From positions 1-64,000 of the forward strand of contig NZ_BGNG01000007.1 of the NCBI RefSeq assembly GCF_003203515.1: a DNA stretch of 64,000 nt. The letters are read 5' to 3'. Position numbers and translations under genes: made by a program. The stretch's first letter is position 1, and every line of letters starts with the position of its first letter. The notes beneath the pieces were generated by a model that was given only the letters and a program-made list of their open reading frames with translations, was not told where the DNA came from and made no database searches. This document shows, one piece after another, positions 37,087-46,343 of this stretch. Source of the stretch: Glaciecola sp. KUL10. GTDB taxonomy: Bacteria; Pseudomonadota; Gammaproteobacteria; Enterobacterales; Alteromonadaceae.

Positions 37087-37461
37087 ATGATAGTGCCACG
37101 TATATACGCCGATGAGCAGGGCAACAGCCTGTTTGGTGAGGTAGATATGCCTTTAGCAGATGGTGGACCAATTGGTTTACTGTCAGAAAAATTCCCAGCC
37201 GGCTCAGTGATATTTCGTGAAACTCCTGCAGATTACAACTTCAAATGGCACCCAGCACCAGCTCGCCAACTTTTGTTTATCATAAAAGGCAGTGCAGAAT
37301 TTACCGTCTCAAGTGGAGACGCTCGAGTGTTTGGTACAGGCAGTGTAGTGCTGCTAGAAGATACACATGGACAAGGACATTGCAGTCGAGCCCTTAATAA
37401 TGAGGTTCGTCATTCAATTTTTGTGACTCTGCCCGAAGGTTTGGATAGCGTAATAAAATAG
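37087..37461 (+). CDS. single-domain cupin protein
   Basis: 124 residues of the small cupin fold. The central phrase NFKWHPAPARQLLFIIKGSAEFTV fits cupin motif 1 (His52 of WHPA; a metal-binding set is only partly visible) and RVFGTGSVVLLEDTHGQGH fits motif 2. A strong AAGGAT ribosome site precedes the ATG. It is too short to be the bicupin (S)-ureidoglycine aminohydrolase. It sits between allC and the AzgA permease, so it may act in ureido-compound chemistry or bind a purine product; the role is unknown. Confidence 0.65.
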   Translation: MIVPRIYADEQGNSLFGEVDMPLADGGPIGLLSEKFPAGSVIFRETPADYNFKWHPAPARQLLFIIKGSAEFTVSSGDARVFGTGSVVLLEDTHGQGHCSRALNNEVRHSIFVTLPEGLDSVIK

Positions 37462-37487
37462 TATTCGCCTAAGTATAAGGATGTTTT

Positions 37488-38819
37488 ATGTTAGTAGCTT
37501 TTATCGATAGAGTTTTTCAACTAAAAGAACACAAAACAACAATAAAAACTGAAGTTGTTGCAGGCTTGACCACCTTTGCAGCAATGTCATACATACTCAT
37601 CGTTAACCCCAGTATTTTAGGCTTAAGTGGTATGCCGATTGAGGGCTTAATTACTGTAACTGCCCTCGCAGCCTGCCTTGGTACTTTGCTCATGGCATGG
37701 TTAACCAACTATCCAATTGCGTTGGCACCAGGCATGGGCTTGAACGCTTTTTTTGCGTTTACTATTTGCATGTCACGTGAAATACCATGGGAAGCAGCTT
37801 TGGGAATTGTGTTCTACAATGGCATATTGTTTTTGCTGTTGACGGTTTCAGGTATTCGTAAAAAAATTGCGGACGCGATCCCCGACGCGTTAAAAATAGG
37901 GGTTCAGTGTGGTATCGGTTTGTTTATTGCTTTTATCGGTTTAAAAAATGCCAATTTAATCGTCGATAATCCAGCAACGTTTGTGTCCTTAGGTGACTTA
38001 TCTGAACCTGCAGTCATGCTCGCCTTTTTAGGCATTATATTCACCGTCATATTAGTGGTTAAAAAAGTCACTGGTGCGATTTTAATATCCATCATTACAC
38101 TAACTGTAATCGGTATTTTTATTCCTACCGAAAATGGTTATTTAACCTCAACGCCAAGCGGCATAGTTGGGATGCCTGAACCTATCGGCAATACTTTGTT
38201 CGCTATGGATCTTGTTTACCCAATAGTGAACTTTGCAAGCACATGGGACCTTATTTTTGCACTTATGTTCGTGAATATGTTCGATACCATCGGTACGCTT
38301 ATTGGCGTTTCTAAACGCGCAAACCTTACCGATGCAAACGGTAAACTACCTAAAATGGGACGTGCGATGACTGCTGATGCTGGTGCGAGTATTGTGGGTG
38401 CAGGATTAGGCACATCACCTGTGACAAGTTACGTCGAATCTGCAACCGGCGCTGCAGCGGGCGGGCGCACTGGATTAACAGCTGTAGTAGTCGGTATTTG
38501 TTTTTTACTTGCTTTGTTTTTAACGCCGTTAATGGTCGTAATACCAATTATGGCGACAACCCCTGCACTGGTTATGGTTGGTATTTACATGATGGAATCG
38601 ATTCGCAGTTTAGATTTTGATGACATGGCTAGCGTCGCAACGGCAACCATTGCTTTAATGGCAATGCCACTGACATTTAGCATAAGTGAAGGTATCGCAC
38701 TAGGTTTTATCACTTATGTCATTGTGAAGCTTGGCGTTGGCGAATATCGACGAATAAGCGCGATCACCTACATATTGGCGCTCGTGTTTCTACTTCGGTA
38801 TTTACTTAATTTAAAATAG
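37488..38819 (+). CDS. AzgA-family purine permease
   Basis: 443 residues with 12-13 transmembrane helices. It belongs to the AzgA branch of NCS2: GLTTFAAMSYILIVNPSIL near residues 26-44, ALAPGMGLNAFFAFT near 78-92, and FVNMFDTIGTLIGVS and SIVGAGLGTSPVTSYVES later. The family imports adenine, guanine and hypoxanthine. It is the last gene of the 26.9-38.8 kb operon. The following gene is convergent (gap 18 bases), with only a short AAATAGCTATTT palindrome between them. Confidence 0.92.
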   Translation: MLVAFIDRVFQLKEHKTTIKTEVVAGLTTFAAMSYILIVNPSILGLSGMPIEGLITVTALAACLGTLLMAWLTNYPIALAPGMGLNAFFAFTICMSREIPWEAALGIVFYNGILFLLLTVSGIRKKIADAIPDALKIGVQCGIGLFIAFIGLKNANLIVDNPATFVSLGDLSEPAVMLAFLGIIFTVILVVKKVTGAILISIITLTVIGIFIPTENGYLTSTPSGIVGMPEPIGNTLFAMDLVYPIVNFASTWDLIFALMFVNMFDTIGTLIGVSKRANLTDANGKLPKMGRAMTADAGASIVGAGLGTSPVTSYVESATGAAAGGRTGLTAVVVGICFLLALFLTPLMVVIPIMATTPALVMVGIYMMESIRSLDFDDMASVATATIALMAMPLTFSISEGIALGFITYVIVKLGVGEYRRISAITYILALVFLLRYLLNLK

Positions 38820-38837
38820 CTATTTAGGGCCTCTTGA

Positions 38838-39770
38838 TCAGCAGGGCGATTTCGCAGGCGTTGGAAAACGGCTTTGCCAATGCTCAGCAATCTCTTGTCG
38901 CGTGCAGACCCACACATCGTTGTGGGTATTTATGTATTGAATAAAGCGTTCCAGTGATTTTAAACGGGCAGGGCGGCCAATGATACGACAGTGCAAACCT
39001 ATAGATAGCATTTTAGGGTGAGTTTCACCCTCTTCATATAACACGTCAAATGCATCTTTTAGATAGCAGTAAAAATCGTCGCCAGTATTAAAGCCTTGCG
39101 GCGATGCAAAGCGCATGTCGTTGGTGTCGAGGGTGTAAGGCACCATTAGCAGTGGCTTTTCATAGTGCATATCGTAATAGGGCAGGTCGTCAGCATATGA
39201 ATCTGCGCAATAGAGAATATCTTCACGTTCGGCGATAAGCGCTAGCGTATTTGGGCTGGTTCTTCCGGTATACCAGCCTTTTGGCTTGGTTCCGGTGAGA
39301 GCTTTATGCAGTTCAATAGCTTGTTCGATTTGTTCGCGCTCTTGTTCAATAGGCATTTCCTGATAGTGAATCCAGCGCATCGCATGACAAGCAATCTCCC
39401 AACCTGACTGCAACATTGCTTTAACGACTTCTGGATGGCGTTGCATAGCCATGGTGACGCCAAATACTGTGACTGGCAAATTGTACTTTGTGAACAAACG
39501 ATGCAAGCGCCAAAAGCCAGCACGACTGCCATATTCGTACAGAGACTCCATGCTTATGTGGCGTTCACTAAAGGCCTGCGCACCAATTATTTCAGATAGA
39601 AATGTTTCAGAGTGTTCATCCCCGTGCAGTACGCAATTTTCGCCTCCTTCTTCGTAATTAATCACAAACTGAACTGCTAGCTTGGCTTTTCTGGGCCAAT
39701 TAGCTTTTGGAGGGGTTTCACCGTATCCGACTAAGTCTCGAGGGTAAGAGGTGTTGGACAAATAGCTCAT
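38838..39770 (-). CDS. puuE: allantoinase, polysaccharide-deacetylase-like
   Basis: 310 residues of the PuuE group of NodB-like carbohydrate esterases, a metal-independent type of allantoinase converting allantoin to allantoate. Recognised from YPRDLVGYGETPPKANWP at the N-terminus, FVINYEEGGENCVLHGD, GWEIACHAMRWI and SIGLHCRIIGRPARL. It replaces the amidohydrolase-type AllB in this locus. It is transcribed leftward and its start overlaps the upstream TetR-family regulator by ATGA, so regulator and allantoinase are one operon opposite to the others. Confidence 0.92.
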   Translation of the reverse strand: MSYLSNTSYPRDLVGYGETPPKANWPRKAKLAVQFVINYEEGGENCVLHGDEHSETFLSEIIGAQAFSERHISMESLYEYGSRAGFWRLHRLFTKYNLPVTVFGVTMAMQRHPEVVKAMLQSGWEIACHAMRWIHYQEMPIEQEREQIEQAIELHKALTGTKPKGWYTGRTSPNTLALIAEREDILYCADSYADDLPYYDMHYEKPLLMVPYTLDTNDMRFASPQGFNTGDDFYCYLKDAFDVLYEEGETHPKMLSIGLHCRIIGRPARLKSLERFIQYINTHNDVWVCTRQEIAEHWQSRFPTPAKSPC

Positions 39771-40465
39771 TTCACATCCTTCGGTGTACTACCTTTGTCG
39801 TTATTATTGATAACCTCAGAGGTAACAAGGTACTGCTCTGGAATGGACAAACCACAACCTTTGAGAATGATATTTACTACCGTTTGCGTAGCTTCTTTAT
39901 ATTCCTTTTGCCTCATCGCTTTACCTCGAAGCTGTTTAATTTGAGACGAAAAATCTGCATAGTGCTGGGTAGTTGACCAAATGTGATAGAGTAAATATTC
40001 AGCGTTAATATTGTCCATTTTACCCGTCTCAATCCAGCCATTGATGACATCGATTCTGGAGTTTACCCACTGGCTATGATCGCGTTTAAATGAGGCGTCT
40101 AAATTTTCGCCGCCGTTTATTATTTCTATCGCAAAAGCCTTGGATGAATAGGGGTGTAAACGTGAAATCTCCATCTTTTCAGCGATATATTTAGCAAGTG
40201 TCTCTGACGGGCAATCGTCCACTGTTGCATCATCAAAGCTAGAATTCCACATACTCAATATAGATTGCATGACAGCTGAATAAAGCGCTTTTTTGGAAGC
40301 GAAATAATAAAGTATATTTGCTTTAGGCAAGTTTGCAGCATCTGCTATTTTTTGTATCGATGCACCTTTATAGCCATTTTCTGCGAACGATTTTAGTGCA
40401 GCTGACAATATAATATTGCGTTTTTTCGTGCCTTTTCCGCCAGTCAGTTTAGATCGCGGTGTCAT
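39767..40465 (-). CDS. TetR/RutR-like transcriptional regulator
   Basis: 232 residues. N-terminal TetR HTH (about 18-64: ILSAALKSFAENGYKGASIQKIADAANLPKANILYYFASKKALY), closest in style to RutR, and a helical ligand-binding domain (about 75-215) of the RutR type. RutR in E. coli responds to uracil and thymine and controls purine and pyrimidine genes. Here it lies in the middle of the purine locus, divergent from xdhA, with a symmetrical GACCGATCGGTC site in the shared promoter region. I infer it represses the purine operons and releases on a purine metabolite. Confidence 0.85.
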   Translation of the reverse strand: MTPRSKLTGGKGTKKRNIILSAALKSFAENGYKGASIQKIADAANLPKANILYYFASKKALYSAVMQSILSMWNSSFDDATVDDCPSETLAKYIAEKMEISRLHPYSSKAFAIEIINGGENLDASFKRDHSQWVNSRIDVINGWIETGKMDNINAEYLLYHIWSTTQHYADFSSQIKQLRGKAMRQKEYKEATQTVVNIILKGCGLSIPEQYLVTSEVINNNDKGSTPKDVK

Positions 40466-40577
40466 TTAGGTGAGTCGTCCTTTGTCTTTAATCAATTAAT
40501 ATTACTAGATAAACCAATACCTGTGAACGAATAACACAGCAATAAATGTACCAATGCACTGATTTATAGAAGATAAA

Positions 40578-40597
40578 AGCTGACCGATCGGTCTGCT
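40578..40597. promoter_or_regulatory. palindromic operator between the TetR regulator and xdhA
   Basis: A perfect 12-base palindrome GACCGATCGGTC (40582-40593) inside AGC...GCT arms, in the 204-base divergent intergenic region. It has the RutR-type ACC-N4-GGT architecture and is about 115 bases upstream of the regulator start and 75 bases upstream of xdhA. It is the best operator candidate in the window. Confidence 0.7.
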
Positions 40598-40669
40598 TTT
40601 TGCATCACCCTTAAATATTGGTAAAAGGATGCAATTGCCTTAAATAATACTCTAGGTTAGTAAACAATT

Positions 40670-42172
40670 ATGATCCAGTTTTTAGTGAACGACGAGCTCA
40701 TTCAGATTGACAATGAACCAGCTGACCTGACGTTGCTAGATTTTTTGCGCGAGCATAAGCAGTTAAGTGGCACTAAAGAAGGCTGTGCCTCGGGTGATTG
40801 CGGCGCGTGTACAGTCGTGACAGCAAGTTTACTGAAGGAAGACCAACAACACACCTCGTTATCACACGCCAAACCACGGCTCAAATACGAAGCGATTAAT
40901 AGTTGTATTACGTTCTTGTCGGCGTTGCATGGCAAGCAAATTATTACGGTTGAACACTTAGGGCGTGGCGCTAAGCTGCACCCAGTGCAATCTGCAATGG
41001 TTGACGCCAATGCGAGCCAATGCGGTTTTTGCACACCAGGCTTTGTAATGTCGATATTTGCTTTGTATCAAACAAATAAAACGTCGAAACATGCTACAGG
41101 CCGAACCGAAGTCATTAATGCTCTTTCGGGAAATCTATGTCGTTGTACAGGTTACCAGCCCATTATAAATGCTGCGCTTAGTGTTTGTTCGCTAGATAAC
41201 AATAAGCCTGATGAGAAAAAGCCATCTGAGATAGACAAAAAGCAGGATGCTGTCATACAAAAACTCCAACAGATAGACATAAGTTCGGGTTCGTGTGAGC
41301 ATTCATTGTTACCTACTTCTAGAGAACAGCTTGCTGAATATATTAAAAGTCATCCAAAGGCTAAATTAGTAGCAGGCAGTACTGATCTCGCTTTATTGAG
41401 TACGCAACAGCTGCAATCGATACCGACATTGATTAGCCTTCGATACTTGCCCGAACTATCTAGTATTGAGCAAACAGAAGGAAAAATTCGAATAGGTGCA
41501 GCGTGCACATTAAGTCAAATTGAATCAATCCTACTTACGCACTTTCCTAGCCTAAAAGAGGTATTCGAACGCTTTGCAAGCTTGCCTATTCGCAATCAAG
41601 CTAGTGTGGGAGGGAATATTGCCAATGCTTCGCCGATTGGTGATATGCCACCGGTATTACTGGCTTTAAATGCTAGTCTTGTTATCGACAATGGCGATCA
41701 GTGCCGAAGCATCGCACTTGAAGACTTTTTTGTTGATTATAAGCAAACTCGCCTTGGCACACATGAATGGCTTCGGTTTGTTGATATTCCTTTACCTTCG
41801 TCAAACAATATCCTCAAAGTTTACAAAATATCTAAACGCATGGAAGACGATATTTCGGCGGTATGCATGGCGCTTTCAATAGGCCTAGATAAGGGGAAAG
41901 TTGTCTCATTGAAAACCGGCTTTGGTGGTGTAGCTGCAATACCTTCTATTTGTGAAGATTTAGCATGTGCATTAATAGGTAACGTTTGGCATGACAGTAA
42001 TAATGTTAATATTGGTAAAGAAATACTTAAACACGCATTTACTCCGATAGATGATGTTCGCGCCAGTGCAGATTACCGGATACAAATGTTGCAAAATTTA
42101 TGGCATCGGTTTTGGTTAGAAACACAAGCAAGTGAACTGTCTATTCCCACACGAGTGATTGATCATGCGTAA
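40670..42172 (+). CDS. xdhA: xanthine dehydrogenase, iron-sulfur/FAD subunit
   Basis: 500 residues. The N-terminal [2Fe-2S] plant-type ferredoxin domain has GCASGDCGACT (38-48). The second [2Fe-2S] domain carries CGFCTPG and CRCTGYQP. The C-terminal FAD domain (about 215-490) begins with KLVAGSTDLAL and includes RNQASVGGNIANASPIGD. It passes electrons from the molybdenum subunit encoded next to FAD and an acceptor during hypoxanthine/xanthine oxidation to urate. First gene of the second purine operon. Confidence 0.95.
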   Translation: MIQFLVNDELIQIDNEPADLTLLDFLREHKQLSGTKEGCASGDCGACTVVTASLLKEDQQHTSLSHAKPRLKYEAINSCITFLSALHGKQIITVEHLGRGAKLHPVQSAMVDANASQCGFCTPGFVMSIFALYQTNKTSKHATGRTEVINALSGNLCRCTGYQPIINAALSVCSLDNNKPDEKKPSEIDKKQDAVIQKLQQIDISSGSCEHSLLPTSREQLAEYIKSHPKAKLVAGSTDLALLSTQQLQSIPTLISLRYLPELSSIEQTEGKIRIGAACTLSQIESILLTHFPSLKEVFERFASLPIRNQASVGGNIANASPIGDMPPVLLALNASLVIDNGDQCRSIALEDFFVDYKQTRLGTHEWLRFVDIPLPSSNNILKVYKISKRMEDDISAVCMALSIGLDKGKVVSLKTGFGGVAAIPSICEDLACALIGNVWHDSNNVNIGKEILKHAFTPIDDVRASADYRIQMLQNLWHRFWLETQASELSIPTRVIDHA

Positions 42173-44543
42173 ACTTACCAACAAGCCATACTCAGATATC
42201 AAAAGCGCTAGTCCTAAAAAACAAACACAACACGAAAGCGCCGTTCGTCAAGTCAGAGGCACAGCAAATTATATTGATGACATTAGTGTTGCCGCCAATA
42301 TTAAATATGCAGCAGTCGGGGTAAGTGATTGTTGTAGCGGTATCATTGAATCGATAGATTTGAGTGATGTTAGCAAAAGCGACGGTGTAGTAGATGTAAT
42401 TACGGTTAAAGATGTGCCTGGCCATACCGATATTGGACCGGTGTTCAAAGGTGATCCATTATTAGCAGATGTGCAAATTAAGTTTCATTGTCAGCCCATT
42501 TTTGCAGTCCTTGCTAACACGCAACAACAAGCAAGAGTAGCAGCAAAAAAAGCACGTATTAAAGTATCTGAAACGCCTGCAATTTTAAGTGTAGAAGACG
42601 CAAAAGCACAAGAATCATTTGTCAGGCCTTCGCACACAATGCTTGTCGGTGAGCCGAAACATAGTATCGATAGCGCACAATACCGTGAAAAGGGTCATGT
42701 GAGCATTGGCGGTCAAGAGCACTTGTACCTAGAGGGGCAGGTCGCCATGGTGGTACCCGATGAAGAAGACCGTTTGTTAGTATATTCGTCAAGTCAGCAC
42801 CCCAGTGAAGTGCAAAAGCTAGTGGCCGAAGTACTTGATATAAAACTCAATAGAGTCACTGTTGATATGCGCCGAATGGGTGGTGGTTTTGGCGGCAAGG
42901 AGACACAAGCCGCTCAGTGGGCGTGTATTGCTGCGATATTTGCTCAAAGGCAAAAGTGCGCAGTAAAAATTCGCTTGAGCCGACAGCAAGATATGCAGGT
43001 TACAGGTAAACGCCACCCTTTTGAAAATACCTACTCGGTTGGTTTTGATGAAAATGGACTGGTCAGTGCCGCGCAAATTGATATCAACGGTAACTGTGGA
43101 CATTCTCCAGACTTATCTGATGCAATTGTTGATAGAGCTATGTTTCATGCTGATAACGCTTATTATCTTAAAAATTGTGAAATACATGGGCATCGTTTAA
43201 AAACACATCAAGTTTCTCACACTGCGTTTAGAGGATTTGGTGGTCCTCAAGGAATGATAGTTGCTGAAGCCATGCTTGATAAAGTGGCGCGCGCGACGGG
43301 GCAAGATCCTTTAAGCATACGCATGCTAAATTTGTATGGCGCTAAAAACAGCCACAAACACAATATGACCACCCCCTATGGTATGGAAATTGAGCATAAC
43401 CTATTGCCTGAAATCATGACGCAACTAGCCAAAAGCAGTGACTATTGGTCGAGGCGAGATGCGATTAAAACTTTCAATGCGAACAGTCCAGTGATCAAAA
43501 AAGGCTTGGCGCTTACCCCAGTAAAATTTGGCATTTCTTTTACTGCAAAACACTTGAATCAAGCAGGCGCGCTTGTGCATATATACACTGATGGCAGTAT
43601 TCAGGCCAACCATGGCGGCACCGAAATGGGGCAAGGCCTACATACCAAAATTAGCCAAATTGTGGCGCGTGAATTTGGCGTAAGCGTGAATGAAGTCGAA
43701 ATTACCTCTACGCGAACCGACAAAGTCCCCAACACTTCGCCAACAGCAGCTTCAAGTGGAACAGATTTAAATGGAAAAGCCGCGCAAAATGCATGCATTG
43801 CAATAAAGCAGCGTCTCCTTAAATTTTATGCAGAGCAGGTTGGTGAATCCACCAGAGAAGCATATTTAGAAAACAATCACATACATTGCGGTCAGCATTC
43901 CCTGCCATGGGCAGACCTTATTCAGCAAGCTTATATGGCAAGGATCAGTTTGTCGGCAAACGGCTTTTATAAAACACCCAAACTAGACTACGACAGAGAT
44001 ACCGCCAAAGGCAGACCTTTTTTCTATTTTGCTTATGGGGCAGCTGCGAGCGAGGTAATAGTAGACACACTGACGGGTGAAAACAAAGTCACACGTGTAG
44101 ACATACTTCACGATGTTGGCAATAGTATTAACCCAGCTATCGATATTGGGCAAATAGAAGGCGGATTTATTCAAGGTATGGGCTGGTTAACCACAGAAGA
44201 TTTAGTGTGGGATGGCAAAGGTAGACTTAGCAGTAATAACTTAGCGACCTACAAAATACCGTCTATTGGGGATACGCCCGAGGTGTTTAATGTTGAATTG
44301 TTTGACCGCGCGAATGCTGAAGACAGTATTTATCATTCAAAAGCGGTGGGTGAACCGCCATTTATGTTGGCAATCTCAGTTTGGTGCGCCATAAAGGACG
44401 CTATATCTAGTCTTGATGATTATCAAACTGATCCAGACTTAAGCACGCCAGCGACACCTGAACGGATCATGGGGGCGATCAATACACTGCAAACCCAAAA
44501 GGCGTCAAATAGCCCTCAAAAAGGTGTTACCTCATGCAAATAA
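42165..44543 (+). CDS. xdhB: xanthine dehydrogenase, molybdopterin subunit
   Basis: 792 residues from ATG 42165, which overlaps the xdhA stop by 8 bases; an upstream TTG at 42159 is less likely. Molybdopterin-binding features are GGGFGGKETQAA (Moco loop), AFRGFGGPQGM and GTEMGQGLHTK, and the Glu-containing SKAVGEPPFML, whose Glu is the base for hydroxylation at C8 or C2. It forms the catalytic half of XdhAB, converting hypoxanthine and xanthine to urate in the cytoplasm. Confidence 0.95.
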   Translation: MRKLTNKPYSDIKSASPKKQTQHESAVRQVRGTANYIDDISVAANIKYAAVGVSDCCSGIIESIDLSDVSKSDGVVDVITVKDVPGHTDIGPVFKGDPLLADVQIKFHCQPIFAVLANTQQQARVAAKKARIKVSETPAILSVEDAKAQESFVRPSHTMLVGEPKHSIDSAQYREKGHVSIGGQEHLYLEGQVAMVVPDEEDRLLVYSSSQHPSEVQKLVAEVLDIKLNRVTVDMRRMGGGFGGKETQAAQWACIAAIFAQRQKCAVKIRLSRQQDMQVTGKRHPFENTYSVGFDENGLVSAAQIDINGNCGHSPDLSDAIVDRAMFHADNAYYLKNCEIHGHRLKTHQVSHTAFRGFGGPQGMIVAEAMLDKVARATGQDPLSIRMLNLYGAKNSHKHNMTTPYGMEIEHNLLPEIMTQLAKSSDYWSRRDAIKTFNANSPVIKKGLALTPVKFGISFTAKHLNQAGALVHIYTDGSIQANHGGTEMGQGLHTKISQIVAREFGVSVNEVEITSTRTDKVPNTSPTAASSGTDLNGKAAQNACIAIKQRLLKFYAEQVGESTREAYLENNHIHCGQHSLPWADLIQQAYMARISLSANGFYKTPKLDYDRDTAKGRPFFYFAYGAAASEVIVDTLTGENKVTRVDILHDVGNSINPAIDIGQIEGGFIQGMGWLTTEDLVWDGKGRLSSNNLATYKIPSIGDTPEVFNVELFDRANAEDSIYHSKAVGEPPFMLAISVWCAIKDAISSLDDYQTDPDLSTPATPERIMGAINTLQTQKASNSPQKGVTSCK

Positions 44544-45454
44544 ACACTTGGTATGAAGCTATCTCATCTTGTGAAAAGCAGGGCTCTGCCTATGTACTGA
44601 TTACGGTATGGCAAAGTGCAGGCTCTACTCCACGAGACGCAGGCTGTAAAATGTTGGTAACTGGCGATAGTCAATACGACACTATTGGCGGTGGTCATTT
44701 AGAGTTTCAAGCGATAAAAACAGCCAGAAAATTGCTGGTCAAAGGCCAAAGCTGCCAAGAAATAGAGTCGTTTCCGTTGTCGAGTAAATTAGGACAATGC
44801 TGTGGAGGAGCCGTAAAACTATTGTTTGAAGTTATGTGTTCTCATCAGCAGCATGTCGCTATATTTGGGGCTGGACATGTGGCACAAGCCTTAGTGCCTA
44901 TATTAGCGCAGTTGCCGCTTCAAATTAGCTGGACAGATAGTCGAGAAGGCATGTTTGGTGATGATGCTAAACAAGCAAGTGAACTTCTGAAGACGCGGCA
45001 TGACTTTTCGGATAAAGCACGAGAAATATCGGGGGCATATTCAAACGTTAGGGCTTTTACTAACGATGCCCCTGTTGATGTTATTAAAGAGTTACCTTGC
45101 AACGCTTGGGTCGTGATACTGACACACAATCACCAACTCGATTATGAACTTGTTGAGGCGGCGCTAAAACATCAACACTTAAATTACATTGGCATGATTG
45201 GCTCTTCAACAAAAGCTAAGCGATTTCAGACGAAGCTTTGCCATAGAGGTTTTTTACCTGAACAAATAGCAAGCCTAGTGAGCCCAATTGGCGAGCTTGG
45301 CATCACGGGTAAACGCCCAGTTGAAGTCGCCGTATCCATAAGCGCGCAACTCATCAATTTGCTAAATGTGAAAGCAGTTCAAAACTTGCCTCGCCTACAA
45401 CCTAGACACTCAAAAAGCAAGGCGCTAGCAAGCCAACCTGGGGATTCACAATGA
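44534..45454 (+). CDS. xdhC: XdhC molybdenum cofactor-inserting chaperone
   Basis: 306 residues. An N-terminal XdhC/CoxI domain (AGSTPRDAGCKMLVTGD, with a GGGHLEF motif) is followed by a Rossmann-like domain (HVAIFGAGHVAQAL near 117-131). XdhC binds sulfurated molybdenum cofactor and inserts it into XdhB. It overlaps the xdhB stop by 10 bases and the uraD start by 4, so it is in the same operon. Confidence 0.92.
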   Translation: MQINTWYEAISSCEKQGSAYVLITVWQSAGSTPRDAGCKMLVTGDSQYDTIGGGHLEFQAIKTARKLLVKGQSCQEIESFPLSSKLGQCCGGAVKLLFEVMCSHQQHVAIFGAGHVAQALVPILAQLPLQISWTDSREGMFGDDAKQASELLKTRHDFSDKAREISGAYSNVRAFTNDAPVDVIKELPCNAWVVILTHNHQLDYELVEAALKHQHLNYIGMIGSSTKAKRFQTKLCHRGFLPEQIASLVSPIGELGITGKRPVEVAVSISAQLINLLNVKAVQNLPRLQPRHSKSKALASQPGDSQ

Positions 45455-46023
45455 ATACTATTGAGCAACTCAATGAAATGACGCTAGAGGGCGCTCATGC
45501 TTGGTTTATGCAAACATGTACCGCGACTCAATGGTGTGAGCTAATGACACAGTCTCGTCCATATACGTCTGTTGAGCATCTCAGTGATTGCGCTGCGCAG
45601 CATTGGGCGAAGATGCAAAGCAGCGATTATAGGGAGGCTTTCGAGGGGCATCCGATGATAGGCGATATTGATTCTTTGCGAGAGAAATACGCTACCACAA
45701 AAAAAATGGCCGGCAATGAGCAAGCCGGCACTGCAGTTGCGAGTGAGTCAGTGCTAAAAGCGCTGCAGCAGGCTAATGCAGATTATTTAGAAAAACATGG
45801 TTTTATCTTCATTATTTGTGCTAGTGGCTTATCTGCAGAAACTATGTTGGCAGCCTTAAATGACAGAATAGAAAATAGCACTCACATAGAAGAACAAAAC
45901 GCAGCTCGTGAGCAACTCAAAATAACGCTGTTGCGCATAAGTAAAGCGTTTGAGGGCAATTTGCTAACTAGAACTCAAATCAAAGATCAGAACAAGCATC
46001 AAAACAAAGGAACACCGCTATGA
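45451..46023 (+). CDS. uraD: OHCU decarboxylase
   Basis: 190 residues. The catalytic His67 lies in REAFEGHPMIGD and the supporting residues in GNEQAGTAVAS and FIFIICASGLSAETML. It decarboxylates 2-oxo-4-hydroxy-4-carboxy-5-ureidoimidazoline stereospecifically to (S)-allantoin, after hydroxyisourate hydrolase. A short hydrophilic tail (NLLTRTQIKDQNKHQNK...) extends beyond the usual family end. It overlaps xdhC and uraH by 4 bases each. Confidence 0.93.
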   Translation: MNTIEQLNEMTLEGAHAWFMQTCTATQWCELMTQSRPYTSVEHLSDCAAQHWAKMQSSDYREAFEGHPMIGDIDSLREKYATTKKMAGNEQAGTAVASESVLKALQQANADYLEKHGFIFIICASGLSAETMLAALNDRIENSTHIEEQNAAREQLKITLLRISKAFEGNLLTRTQIKDQNKHQNKGTPL

Positions 46024-46343
46024 ATAGTTTATCCAGTCACGTGCTCGACACAACCTGTGGTAAGCCGGCAAGAAAGATAAAAATTACGCTTAGCTTGCCT
46101 AGTGGGCTTGAGATAGAAAGCGAAACGGATAAAGACGGGCGTTGCAAAGATTGGGGGGATACCGTTTTTGTTGCAGGAACTTACCGTTTGCGCTTTCACT
46201 GTCGAGAGTATTTGGAGTCAGTTCATGGAGAAAGCTTTTATCCATTCGTGGATATCTATTTTGATATCACAGAAAATGGCGGACATTACCACGTCCCCTT
46301 ACTTATTTCTCCATATAGCTTTAGTAGCTATCGGGGAAGCTAG
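46020..46343 (+). CDS. uraH: 5-hydroxyisourate hydrolase
   Basis: 107-residue transthyretin-like enzyme. The N-terminal LSSHVLDTTCGKPA, the mid-sequence TYRLRFHCREYLE, HYHVPLLISPYSFSSYRGS and the conserved C-terminal YRGS are the family signature, giving the catalytic His and Arg positions. It hydrolyses 5-hydroxyisourate made by PuuD. The cytosolic form has no signal peptide. It ends with TAG sharing one base with the guaD GTG start. Confidence 0.95.
   Translation: MNSLSSHVLDTTCGKPARKIKITLSLPSGLEIESETDKDGRCKDWGDTVFVAGTYRLRFHCREYLESVHGESFYPFVDIYFDITENGGHYHVPLLISPYSFSSYRGS

Noticed and set aside
40521-40539. CTGTG-N9-CACAG inverted repeat near the TetR/xdhA promoters
   Set aside because: Half-site spacing is one base too long for CRP; kept only as a weak palindrome, not as a site.
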